Below are positions 7,317 to 14,437 of a stretch of 26,363 bases of DNA, in pieces. The first letter of the stretch is position 1, and each line of letters begins with the position of its first letter. Origin of the DNA: Streptomyces caelestis (GTDB taxonomy: Bacteria > Actinomycetota > Actinomycetes > Streptomycetales > Streptomycetaceae); contig NZ_LGCN01000247.1 in assembly GCF_001279005.1 (NCBI RefSeq), forward strand, positions 1-26,363. Reading direction: 5' to 3'. A program made the position numbers and the translations under genes. The notes under the pieces were generated by a model. It ran no database searches, was not told where the DNA came from, and saw only the letters and a list, made by a program, of their open reading frames with translations.

Positions 7317-7336
7317 TCCTCTCGTGTCAGCCCAGG
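7317..7336 (-). repeat. Leader sequence copy 1 (inverted partner at 7610-7627)
   Basis: On the minus strand CCTGGGCTGACACGAGAGGA covers the ribosome-site region of the small membrane gene. The plus strand at 7610-7627 carries the closely similar CCTGGGCTGACAGGAGAA, so the two form an inverted pair about 275 bases apart. Confidence 0.5.
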
Positions 7337-7451
7337 CGGATCGGCGAAACGGAACCGGTGCGGTAGCAGCCGCATCTGAGGGCTCCGTGCTCCGAGAGAT
7401 GCCCTACTGACGTCACGCCAGAACGCGGGCGCAACGCAGAACATGTAAATG

Positions 7452-7487
7452 CGGCAGATGCGGCAGGCATACCTGCCGCATCTGCCG
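7452..7487. repeat. 36-base near-perfect palindrome (16-bp stem)
   Basis: CGGCAGATGCGGCAGG (7452-7467) and CCTGCCGCATCTGCCG (7472-7487) are perfect complements around the tetraloop CATA. Each arm contains two GCGGCA-type subrepeats. It could be a terminator, a recombination site or a protein-binding palindrome. Confidence 0.75.
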
Positions 7488-7505
7488 TGCGTCGTCTACG
7501 CCTGT

Positions 7506-7535
7506 AGCCCTGCCGGGTTCGAGTCCGGCAGGGCT
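7506..7535. terminator. 11-bp hairpin with GTTCGAGT loop
   Basis: AGCCCTGCCGG (7506-7516) and CCGGCAGGGCT (7525-7535) pair perfectly around GTTCGAGT. The loop copies a tRNA T-loop, but the stem register is one base off for a real T-arm and no tRNA body precedes it. It may be a terminator or a decayed tRNA 3' end. Confidence 0.5.
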
Positions 7536-7609
7536 GACACGGGTTTGGGGGCCCGCTGCTACAGACCCCTTGTACGGCCCACTGCCGCAGGCCGCCCGCC
7601 TCTGTTCCA

Positions 7610-7627
7610 CCTGGGCTGACAGGAGAA
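7610..7627 (+). repeat. Leader sequence copy 2
   Basis: CCTGGGCTGACAGGAGAA matches the leader of the minus-strand membrane gene (7336-7317). It contains AGGAGA like a ribosome site, but no start codon follows at a suitable distance. Confidence 0.45.
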
Positions 7628-7633
7628 CCGAGA

Positions 7634-7679
7634 ACCAACTTTGACCAACTTAACCAAGTTGGCAACCAACTTCTATAGT
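7634..7679. promoter_or_regulatory. ACCAACTT repeat cluster with TATAGT -10 box (GntR-type operator)
   Basis: ACCAACTT occurs directly at 7634-7641, 7644-7651 and 7665-7672, and inverted (AAGTTGG) at 7656-7662. The middle pair makes the palindrome CCAACTT-AACC-AAGTTGG (7645-7662). Spacings of 10 and 21 bases place the copies on one DNA face. TATAGT (7674-7679) follows at once, so bound repressor would cover the -35 region of a plus-strand promoter. Sites of this kind are typical of GntR/Kor-type regulators of Streptomyces integrative elements. No such regulator gene is nearby. Confidence 0.6.
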
Positions 7680-8243
7680 CATTGTGCCCGCACCACCGGG
7701 ATCCATAAACATGCTCCGCACCGGAGGCCCGGAGAACGGGCTCATCAAGGAAGCCGCCCCACCTCGGCCCCGGCCACCGGATGCGTCGAGGCGCCGAGGA
7801 CCGTCAGCGGTGAAAACCCGTCCACCACTTCACCGCGCCCCTATCGACCTGCGCAAAGGATGGGCGCCGACGACGATCCGCCGCACCGATGACACGAAGC
7901 GGAGCGCCACGCCACCTCCCCTGGCGCTCGCCGGCACATGCAAACACCCGGCTGTCGCACACCCTTCACGCGTCGTCCCACGCCCCCACCGTCATCCGGC
8001 ACGGCACGTACCTCACCAACTCGGCGTCCCCTGCGGCCACATACCGCCAACACTGGAAACATGGCAGCCATCTGACATCACCCTGAGACGGATCAACGCG
8101 CCGTCCGCTCCCCGCTCGCTGCACGGCAACGACTGCCCGTACCGGCTCCACGCAGGCCGCATGGCGGAAGGGGTGGCGTCGGAAAAGCGATTGACGCCCG
8201 TCGGGGTCCGGCGGTCGGATGGCGTGCCGTGGAGACGAGGCAG

Positions 8244-9127
8244 ATGCATCCGGGAACGCGTCCCGTCGACGTCGGCCTTGTGCGGCGGCTGGTCGCCGGG
8301 CAGTTCCCGCAGTGGGAGGGGCTGGCGGTCGCGCGGTTTCCGTCCGGCGGGACGGTCAACGCCATGTACCGGCTGGGCGAGGGCATGGTCGTACGGCTGC
8401 CGCTCGTGCCGGGCGGGGCCGACGACGTGCTGGTGGAGGGACGTGGCTGCCCCGGCTCGCGCCCCACCTGCCCACGGCCGTTCCCGAGGTGCTCGGGGAG
8501 GGCGAGCCCACGGAGGGATACCCGTGGCCGTGGTCGGTGTACCGGTGGCTGGCCGGGGAGAACCCCGAGGCGGGAGCTCTGAGCGAGCCGGTACCGCTGG
8601 CCGAGGATCTGGCCGGGTTCGTGGCGGCGATGCGGAGCATCACCCTGCCGGGCGCGCCGCGGGCTCACCGCGGGGGGCCGGTCGCCTCGCTCGACGCGGA
8701 GACCCGGGCGGCGATCGAGGAGCTGCGCGGGATCCCGCAGGAGGGCGTCGACTGCGAGGCCGCCACGGCCGTGTGGGAGGAGGCGCTGCGGGCCCCCGGC
8801 TGGGACGGGCCGCCGGTGTGGCTGCACGCCGACCTCATGCCGGGCAACCTGCTGGTGGACGGTGGCAGGCTGACCTCGGTCATCGACTTCGGGTGCCTGG
8901 GGACGGGCGATCCGGCCTGCGATCTGTTCCCCGCGTGGAACCTGCTGCCGGCCGGGGCGAGGGACGTCTTCCGCGAGGCGCTGGACGTGGACGACGCGAC
9001 CTGGGTCCGCGGCCGGGGACGGACGCTCTCGCAGGCGCTGATCGCGTTGCCGTACTACCGGGAGACGAACCCGGCGATGGCACAGAACGCGCGGCACGTG
9101 ATCCGGGCGGTGCTGCGAGAGGGCTGA
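8244..9127 (+). pseudogene. Aminoglycoside phosphotransferase family gene, frameshifted
   Basis: The N-terminus (MHPGTRPVDVGLVRRLVAGQ, FPSGGTVNAMYRLGEGMVVRLP) is in one frame and the rest (TWLPRLAPHLPTAVPEV onward) in the next, so one base is missing near 8441-8446. Restoring it gives the expected VEGRWLPRL junction and a protein of ~294 residues. The kinase-like core is intact after the shift: VWLHADLMPGNLLV contains the HxDxxxxN catalytic loop and SVIDFGCLGTGDPACDL the metal-binding IDFG-type motif. GGAGACGAGG precedes ATG 8244; GTG 8229 is an alternative start. Relatives phosphorylate aminoglycosides or other small alcohols. Either the gene is inactivated or the base is a sequencing error; both sides otherwise look well conserved, which favours a recent or artefactual change. 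Confidence 0.75.
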
Positions 9128-9359
9128 CTTCAGGGCGCGTCGGGGCCGTGCCGGGCACAGCCGTTCGTCGATCGGCGCGATCGGCGCAAGCGGGTGGCTG
9201 TCGCCGGACACGTGTGTCCGAGCGCTTCGGTCGGTTGGCCGCGGAAGGACGGCGCGACCGCGCCGTGCGCCCGGCCGGTTCCGCTGTCAGCGCTCCGTGT
9301 CATCATGCGGGCGCGCCCGGACGAGTGAGCTGCGGTGCGTTGAGTGCAGGGGGTTGGGG

Positions 9360-10448
9360 ATGAGTGCGGGGCGGGACGGCTCGGCCAGGTCCGACGAGGA
9401 GTGGGAGCGGTTTCTGCGGGAGTCGGTGGCGGGTGCCGCCGACGCGCCCAAGGAGCCGTCGGCGCGGGCCCGTGACGTGGCGAAGCGGCTGCGCGCGGAG
9501 CCCGGCCGCGGCCCGGAGGGCTGGCGCAGCTACACACCCGCGCGGCCCAGGCGGCGCACGGGCTGGTACGTGGCCGGGCTGCTGGCCGCGCTGGTACTGG
9601 TGGTGGTGGCGCTCGCGCCGGAACGGACAGTGGACTTGTTCGCCGGCGGCGACCCCGACGCCGCGCCGTCGGCGGCCGAGACCGCCCGTCCGACCCAGGC
9701 GCCTCCGGCGGAGGCGGCCCGACGCCCCACGGTGGACGAGCCGTTCCGCGGCTCGCCGGCGGCGAGGTGGGCGAGCGGAGCGGCGGGGATCACCGTGCCC
9801 GAGGCCGGTGCGGTCGGCTGGATGAGTGCGGCCGAGGTGGAGCGGGCCCTCGCCCGCAGTCGGGACTTCCTCGTCATGTCCAACCTGGATCGCGGGGTGC
9901 TGCGGGGTGAGCACCCCGCGAAGGCGGTCGAACTGATCAACCCGCATCAGGAGGACGTCCAGGACCTCCTGGGAACCGCCTTCCGAACCCCGAGCGAGAA
10001 GAACGACCCCCTCCTCCTCTTCAGCCGCTTCCAGCCCTCCCGCACCCGCCTGATCGGCGACGTCGTGAAGACCCGGGGACGGCTCACCTACCGGGAGGGG
10101 GAGCGTGGCGCGCTTCAGGTGACCGCCGACGTCACCTTCGTCTACCCGGTCGCCCGCGCGGGGAGCGACGACGAGATCGTGCGCACGATCGTCCGGCGCG
10201 AGCTGGTCCTGAGCTGGGACGACCCCGACAAGGTGATCACGGAGCCGGGCACGTTCTCGATCGTCTCGTACGCGTACGACATGACCAACGGCGGCTGCGG
10301 CGCCCCCACGGGCTACCTCACCCCGCCCTTCGGCACGGACGGCCGGGCGGACGAGGCCAACACGGAGATCGACCCGTACGACCGCAGCGCGCCGGTCGGG
10401 CGGAGCGGGTCCGCCGGGGACGGATGCGCGAAGGCGACGCGTTCCTAG
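9360..10448 (+). CDS. Single-pass membrane protein with extracytoplasmic domain, unknown function
   Basis: The 362-residue product has a cytoplasmic, charged N-terminus (about 1-66), one transmembrane helix (WYVAGLLAALVLVVVALAP, about 69-87) and a Pro/Ala-rich spacer. The ~250-residue external domain has alternating strands (LTYREGERGALQVTADVTFVYPV, IVRTIVRRELVLSWDD). This resembles lineage-restricted Streptomyces proteins of unknown role. The start is set at ATG 9360 because GGGGTTGGGG precedes it and the 21 residues from the in-frame ATG at 9297 look non-coding. A late Cys pair (GGCGAPT and DGCAKAT) could form a disulfide outside the cell. A hairpin follows at 10483-10499. Confidence 0.75.
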   Translation: MSAGRDGSARSDEEWERFLRESVAGAADAPKEPSARARDVAKRLRAEPGRGPEGWRSYTPARPRRRTGWYVAGLLAALVLVVVALAPERTVDLFAGGDPDAAPSAAETARPTQAPPAEAARRPTVDEPFRGSPAARWASGAAGITVPEAGAVGWMSAAEVERALARSRDFLVMSNLDRGVLRGEHPAKAVELINPHQEDVQDLLGTAFRTPSEKNDPLLLFSRFQPSRTRLIGDVVKTRGRLTYREGERGALQVTADVTFVYPVARAGSDDEIVRTIVRRELVLSWDDPDKVITEPGTFSIVSYAYDMTNGGCGAPTGYLTPPFGTDGRADEANTEIDPYDRSAPVGRSGSAGDGCAKATRS

Positions 10449-10482
10449 CGACCTGAGTCGGAGATGCGTCGGTGGCCTTCGT

Positions 10483-10499
10483 CCGGACGAACGGTCCGG
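10483..10499 (+). terminator. Hairpin after the membrane-protein gene
   Basis: CCGGAC and GTCCGG pair perfectly around GAACG, about 35 bases beyond the stop at 10448. CCTTCG and CGAAGG lie outside it and could extend the structure. Confidence 0.45.
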
Positions 10500-10531
10500 G
10501 ATGCTCGTCCATGTTCGAAGGCGCCGGGCCG

Positions 10532-10595
10532 TCATGTACGTGAGGTCAATGAGTACCGGTCCTGAGATCGGTACTCATTGACCTCACGTACATGA
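10532..10595. repeat. Perfect 27-bp-arm palindrome beside the rep-like operon
   Basis: The arm at 10532-10558, which begins TCATGTACGTGAGGTCAAT, is exactly complementary to 10569-10595 around a ten-base loop. It lies 20 bases beyond the stop of the minus-strand operon (10615). The first 19 bases of the arm recur exactly at 11551-11569 on the far side of the operon. It could act as a terminator, but its length and the flanking copies suggest a recognition site. Confidence 0.9.
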
Positions 10596-10614
10596 GTTCC
10601 AGCTTCGGAGCCGT

Positions 10615-10926
10615 TCAGGTTGCGCGACGCAGAGGCACGACGACGTCCTCGCCGGTGCTCTTCGCGCTGAGCCTGTAATAGCTGATGTGTGCGAGCCGCT
10701 CGGATTCCTCGAGCCATCCGGCCTCTACGACCTGACGCCGGGTACGGGAGAAGACGGTCGGGGACATGCCGACGAGCTCGGCGAGCTTGGCGCCGGTTTC
10801 GACGACGGCACCGGCACGGTCGGTGGGGTGCATCGCGTAGAGCATGATGACCAGGCGTTGGTTGGCGGTCATGCCGGCCGTACGGTGCAGGACGTCCAGG
10901 AGTTTGTGCTTGTCGTCGTTGTTCAC
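10615..10926 (-). CDS. Small winged-helix DNA-binding protein
   Basis: The 103-residue product contains an HTH/winged-helix core: ANQRLVIMLYAMH, GAKLAELVGMSPTVFSRTRRQVVEAGWLEE and a wing ending HISYYRLS. It starts at GTG 10926, overlapping the upstream gene's stop by four bases (GTGA), with GGGAGGT in front, so translation is coupled. An open frame extends upstream to 11217, but that part is the out-of-frame shadow of the preceding gene. A MarR/RepL-like DNA-binding role, probably as partner or regulator of the upstream protein, is inferred. A perfect 27-bp-arm palindrome lies just downstream. Confidence 0.75.
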   Translation of the reverse strand: MNNDDKHKLLDVLHRTAGMTANQRLVIMLYAMHPTDRAGAVVETGAKLAELVGMSPTVFSRTRRQVVEAGWLEESERLAHISYYRLSAKSTGEDVVVPLRRAT

Positions 10927-11471
10927 TGGACCTCCCGCAGTGAAGGGGCCGTGTTGTTGAAGCCGGGGATGTCCGGCGGGTTGCATGTCTTGATCGCTTC
11001 TCGTTGCTCGATGCCGGTCCCGTGGAAGGCAATGTACGGGCTGATCCGGTAGAGCCTGTAGTTGCCGATGCGTCCGCGCTCGATCAGGATGCGCTGCTTG
11101 AGCAGCTTCCGGTTGATCTTGCCGACGGCATCGGCGGTCATCCCGACCTTCTTGGCGATGTCCGCGCCGGTCGCCCTCAGCGGCGCCATGCCTTGAGGGG
11201 AGACTCCGATCCACCACAGCACCATGTACTTCTGGCTCGGAGTGAATTCCCTGCTTTCGGTGATCGCTTCGACTCTGGCCTTGTCCACCTGGATGTGCTC
11301 GCCCGAGAAGGCATAGGGCGCATAGGGGATGGCCTCACCGGTGTCGGCATCGACCAGTCTGCGTACTGCCCCCAACAGACCCTCCCATAGTCGGACATTG
11401 CCTTGACGTCGATGAACGGCGGCCCTCGGGGCCGACCAGATGAACTCAACGTACATGAGCGTGGAGTTCAT
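10923..11471 (-). CDS. RepL-like winged-helix protein, possible replication initiator
   Basis: The 182-residue product has a ~75-residue N-terminal region (MNSTLMYVEFIWSAP, ending SGEHIQVDKARVEAI) and a winged-helix domain (about 85-150). The latter holds SQKYMVLWWIGVSP, ATGADIAKKVGMTADAVGKINRKLL and ILIERGRIGNYRLYRISPYIAFHG. The R-L-Y-R-I-S-P-Y-I-A-F-x-G ending closely recalls RepL-family plasmid replication proteins; a MarR-like regulator is the alternative. ATG 11471 is preferred because GGAAG lies 9 bases upstream; GTG 11501 is an in-frame alternative. It is coupled to the next small wHTH gene. Its first codons lie within an imperfect inverted copy of sequence found at 11549-11577. Confidence 0.65.
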   Translation of the reverse strand: MNSTLMYVEFIWSAPRAAVHRRQGNVRLWEGLLGAVRRLVDADTGEAIPYAPYAFSGEHIQVDKARVEAITESREFTPSQKYMVLWWIGVSPQGMAPLRATGADIAKKVGMTADAVGKINRKLLKQRILIERGRIGNYRLYRISPYIAFHGTGIEQREAIKTCNPPDIPGFNNTAPSLREVQ

Positions 11472-11577
11472 GAAGTCCGCTTCCAGGGCGTGTCGCTTCA
11501 CCAGGCATCAATCCGCGAGCGAGGTCGCCCCCAGCGGGAGCAGCGCCTGCTCATGTACGTGAGGTCAATCTGGTCGG
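11432..11577. repeat. Inverted repeat spanning the rep-like gene start
   Basis: The plus-strand segment 11432-11460 is the imperfect reverse complement of 11549-11577. Both read GCTCATGTACGT, a variable middle, then TCTGGTCGG, with about five differences. They are separated by 88 bases. The left copy covers codons near the start of the rep-like gene; the right copy includes the exact 19-base repeat TCATGTACGTGAGGTCAAT (11551-11569). Confidence 0.75.
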
Positions 11578-12401
11578 ATCCTGCAGGCGTGGTCACGGTT
11601 CTCGAAACATGGGTACAGCGGCTCCCGGAACTGCCTGCCCTGCCCTCAGGAACCGGGTGCACGATGCTCAGGACTGGCTGCCAGATCGTCAGAACCGTAT
11701 GAGGAAGGGCATCTCTGCAGGTCAGGACGTTCTTGCGCTGCGCGCCCTCTCCTACAGCAACACAGGCCGTTGCCGTGGCGGCTCCCACCCGCGCACCGTG
11801 CTCCTGCAAGCAGTCGCGCGAGGCTTTGCTCCGCGCCTTCCCACGAAGCGCTCGCAGCGGCGTCCGCTTCCGGCCTGTCGACGAAGAACTCGGCCCTCCC
11901 ACCCCGTCCTCAGCCGACGAAAGCACGCCACGATGCAGCCGCAGCCGACGAACCACCCGTCACGTATGCCTCCATCAGCCTGCGCCGACCTCGGCCACGC
12001 ATCCATGGACACCCTCGACAAGCCGCAGTCGCCCGAGCACCCGCAGGCCCCGTCGGTACACCGGAGGCCCTCAAGGGCCGACGGCGTACCGACCCATGGG
12101 CGCGGAGAGCCGCGCGGAGCCGGCTTTCGTCCGGTTCGTGCACGTGCCGCGCCACCACCCGCGCCACCGGGTGCGCAGGACGGTGCCGGACAGGGTGCGG
12201 GCCCCCGGCGCGGGGTCCGCGGGGGGCCGTTCCTCCGCCTTGGCCGGGGCTTGGCCGGGCCTCGACCGGTGCCGTCGAGCGTGTGTACCCGCCGTACCCC
12301 CGGCACCCGCGCCCCGGGCACCCCCACGTGGCGCGGTGGTCACGACCGAGGTCCGCGCCCGCTGGAACGGGTCGCGGACCACGCGGAAGGAGAACACGAC
12401 C
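11578..12401. other. About 820 bases with no convincing gene
   Basis: Open frames cover this stretch on both strands, as expected at high G+C, but their translations are low-complexity Arg/Pro/Ala sequence without domains, and no start has a ribosome site. The only clear structure is a hairpin at 12350-12380 just before the DsbA-family gene. It may be decayed DNA beside the rep-like element. Confidence 0.5.
12350..12380 (+). promoter_or_regulatory. Inverted repeat in the leader of the DsbA-family gene
   Basis: GGTCCGCG (12350-12357) and CGCGGACC (12373-12380) are perfect arms with an inner CCG/CGG pair. They end about 20 bases before the start codon and could be an operator or an RNA hairpin. 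Confidence 0.45.
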
Positions 12402-13040
12402 GTGCCCGCAGCCGCCCCCGCTCCCACTCCCGTCGACTTCTGGTTCGACCCCGTCTGCCCCTGGGCGTGGATGGCCTCCCGCTGGCTGCTGGAGGTCGCC
12501 GGACACCGCCCCCTCGCCATCCGCTGGCACGTCATGAGCCTGGCCGTCCTGAACGAGGGCCGCGAGGACCTGCCCGAGCGCTACCGCCGGCTGCTGACCG
12601 AGGGGTGGGGACCGGTGCGGGTGGTGACCGCCGCGGCGCAGAAGTACGGCGACGACGTCACCGGCCGCCTCTACACCGCGCTCGGCACCCGCATCCACCA
12701 TCAAGGGCTCGGCCCGAGCCGGGAGGCGATGGCGGGAGCGCTCGAGGAGGCGGACCTCGCGCCGGGCCTGATCGAGTACGCCGACCAGGACACCTACGAC
12801 CGTGAACTGCGCGCCTCCCACCAGGAGGGCATCGACCGGGTGGGCCAGGAGGTCGGCACACCGGTGATCGCCCTGCCCGGCCCCGACGGCACCCGGACGG
12901 CCTTCTTCGGCCCGGTCGTCACCCCCGCCCCGCGCGGCCGGGCGGCACTGGACCTGTGGGACGGCCTGCTGCTCCTGGCCGCCGGCCCCGGCTTCTTCGA
13001 GCTCAAGCGCTCCCGCACCCAGGGCCCGGTCTTCGACTGA
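12402..13040 (+). CDS. DsbA-family, mycothiol-dependent nitroreductase-like protein (Rv2466c family)
   Basis: The 212-residue thioredoxin-fold protein closely follows Mycobacterium tuberculosis Rv2466c as I recall it: DFWFDPVCPWAW at the active site, HVMSLAVLNE, the DLPERYR and WGPVRVV helices, LYTALGTRIHHQG, VGTPVIALPG, AFFGPVVTPAPRG, and the end FELKRSRTQGPVFD. Family members use an active-site Cys with mycothiol as electron donor. Here the motif is C19-P-W-A22, so the second Cys of the CPWC form is missing and only monothiol chemistry is possible. The start is GTG 12402 with AAGGAG 9 bases upstream. Upstream open frame to 11733 is not coding. It is monocistronic, with a 14-bp hairpin after the stop. 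Confidence 0.92.
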   Translation: MPAAAPAPTPVDFWFDPVCPWAWMASRWLLEVAGHRPLAIRWHVMSLAVLNEGREDLPERYRRLLTEGWGPVRVVTAAAQKYGDDVTGRLYTALGTRIHHQGLGPSREAMAGALEEADLAPGLIEYADQDTYDRELRASHQEGIDRVGQEVGTPVIALPGPDGTRTAFFGPVVTPAPRGRAALDLWDGLLLLAAGPGFFELKRSRTQGPVFD

Positions 13041-13050
13041 CGTCTCCCCC

Positions 13051-13090
13051 GGGTCCGCGTCGCCCGACCCCGTAGCGGCGACGCGGACCC
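13051..13090. terminator. Perfect 14-bp bidirectional terminator hairpin
   Basis: GGGTCCGCGTCGCC (13051-13064) and GGCGACGCGGACCC (13077-13090) pair without mismatch around a 12-base loop. It lies between the convergent DsbA-family and MFS genes and marks the left edge of the biosynthetic cluster. Confidence 0.85.
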
Positions 13091-13204
13091 TCACACGCCC
13101 CGGCCTCCCACCACCGGAACGCGAGCTTTCCCCGGCGCGGGCGGACCACCCGCCCACGGCCGGCACGACCGTCCGTACGACCGCCCGCGCGGCGGCCCGG
13201 CTCC

Positions 13205-14437
13205 TCACACCGCCGCGGCCACCGCCTGTTCACGGTCACGGTGCGGCCGGGCCGGTGGCCCGGGGACGCGCAGGGCGATCAGGCCGAGGGCGGCGAAGAA
13301 CACGGCCCAGCCCGTCCAGCCGGCCCAGTCCCAGCCGATGCCGGTGCTGATCAGCGGCGGGCCGATCACCGTCGTCACCGCGAAGCCCAGGTTGAGGGCG
13401 GCGAGATGGGCCGTCTTGCGGCCCTCGGGGATGTGCAGCAGCGCCGCCCCCGTCGTGCCCGCGGTGATCAGCAGCTCGCCCAGGGACAGCAGCACCGCCG
13501 CCACCACCACGACCGCCAGGTCCAGCCGCCCCGCGCCCAGCGCCGTCAACGGCACCGTCAGCGCGCCGAGCCCCGCCAGCAGACCCCCGAGGCACATCAG
13601 CGTCCGTGCCCGCGCCAGCCGCTCCGAGCCCTTGCTCAGCCGTACCTGCAACGCCACGATGATCACCGTGTTCAGCAGCTGGATCAGCGTCACGCTCCAC
13701 GACGGCGCCTGCGTCCGCTGCACGATCCACAACGGCACCCCGATGCCCAGCAGCAGCGCCGACAGCGTGAACGCCCCGTAGAGCGCGGTGATGCCGAGGA
13801 AGGGACGGTTGCGCAGGACGCCGGCCCGCTCCGGCCGCTCGCCGGGCGCGGCGGCGGCGGTGGCCGGGAAGCCGCGGCAGATCGCCGCGCAGCACAGGAA
13901 CAGCACGGCCGACGCCACCAGCACCGCCCGGTGGGCCCACGCCTCGCCGACGGCGATCGCGGCCCCCGCGGGCAGCGCCCCGGCCGCCATGCCGGCGTTG
14001 CGCAGGGTCCGCAGCCGGGCCAGCGTGCCCACGGCCCGGGCGTCGCTGACCCGGCTGATCAGCCCGGACTCGATCAGCGGGCCGATGCCGCGGCTGAGCA
14101 GCCCGGCCACCGCCGCCGCGCCCAGCGCCTGCTCGAAGGAGGCGACCGCCGCCAGGGCGAGGAAGGCCGCGCAACGGACCGCGAACAGCGCGCCCAGCAC
14201 GGCGCGGATGCCGAGCCGTTCCGCGGCCCGGGCGATGGGCATGGCGCCCAGCAGGGACGCGACTCCCGAGGCGCCGAGCACGATGCCGATCTGGTGGTTG
14301 GTCAGTTCGACCGCCTTGTCGAGGAACAGCACCGACAGGGACAGGTACATGCCGAGGCCGAGGGCGTCGCACAGCCCCACCACGTAGAACCTGCGCACCG
14401 GCGCCGCCGTCTCCTGTGCGACGGCGGGTTCAGTCAC
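13205..14437 (-). CDS. MFS transporter (probable exporter of the cluster product)
   Basis: The 410-residue protein has about 12 hydrophobic helices, beginning with FYVVGLCDALGLGMYLSLSVLFL. The MFS loop 2-3 pattern is recognisable as GASGVASLLGAMPIARAAERLGIRAVL. It ends in a short Arg-rich cytoplasmic tail. Its start overlaps the stop of the preceding ATP-grasp gene by eight bases, so it is the last gene of a coupled four-gene operon. That position in a biosynthetic operon suggests export of the product and self-protection; substrate identity is inferred from context only. Confidence 0.9.
   Translation of the reverse strand: MTEPAVAQETAAPVRRFYVVGLCDALGLGMYLSLSVLFLDKAVELTNHQIGIVLGASGVASLLGAMPIARAAERLGIRAVLGALFAVRCAAFLALAAVASFEQALGAAAVAGLLSRGIGPLIESGLISRVSDARAVGTLARLRTLRNAGMAAGALPAGAAIAVGEAWAHRAVLVASAVLFLCCAAICRGFPATAAAAPGERPERAGVLRNRPFLGITALYGAFTLSALLLGIGVPLWIVQRTQAPSWSVTLIQLLNTVIIVALQVRLSKGSERLARARTLMCLGGLLAGLGALTVPLTALGAGRLDLAVVVVAAVLLSLGELLITAGTTGAALLHIPEGRKTAHLAALNLGFAVTTVIGPPLISTGIGWDWAGWTGWAVFFAALGLIALRVPGPPARPHRDREQAVAAAV

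Larger units (their letters stand above)
7306..8243. other. Long intergenic mosaic without a convincing gene
   Basis: About 940 bases lie between the small membrane gene and the phosphotransferase remnant. Open frames exist on both strands but none shows a recognisable domain or a credible ribosome site. The interval holds a 36-base palindrome, an 11-bp hairpin with a tRNA T-loop-like loop, a duplicated leader and a cluster of ACCAACTT repeats next to a TATAGT box. From about 7690 to 8240 I see no further structure. The mixture suggests remains of an inserted element. Confidence 0.55.

Noticed and set aside
7452..7487. CRISPR-like repeat
   Set aside because: It is a single palindrome with internal subrepeats; there are no further regularly spaced copies or cas genes.
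7441..7540. Possible tRNA gene (GGTTCGAGTCC T-loop-like sequence)
   Set aside because: The T-stem register is off by one base and no D-arm, anticodon arm or acceptor pair is found upstream; the sequence folds better as an 11-bp hairpin.
10927..11217. N-terminal extension of the small wHTH gene
   Set aside because: It overlaps the RepL-like gene in another frame and is low-complexity; GTG 10926 has a strong ribosome site.
11498..11956. 152-residue minus-strand open frame upstream of the rep-like gene
   Set aside because: No recognisable motif or start signal and composition unlike real proteins of this genome.
11609..12805. Plus-strand open frames over the gap before the DsbA-family gene
   Set aside because: No domain, no ribosome site, Arg/Pro-rich translation; the true gene starts at GTG 12402.
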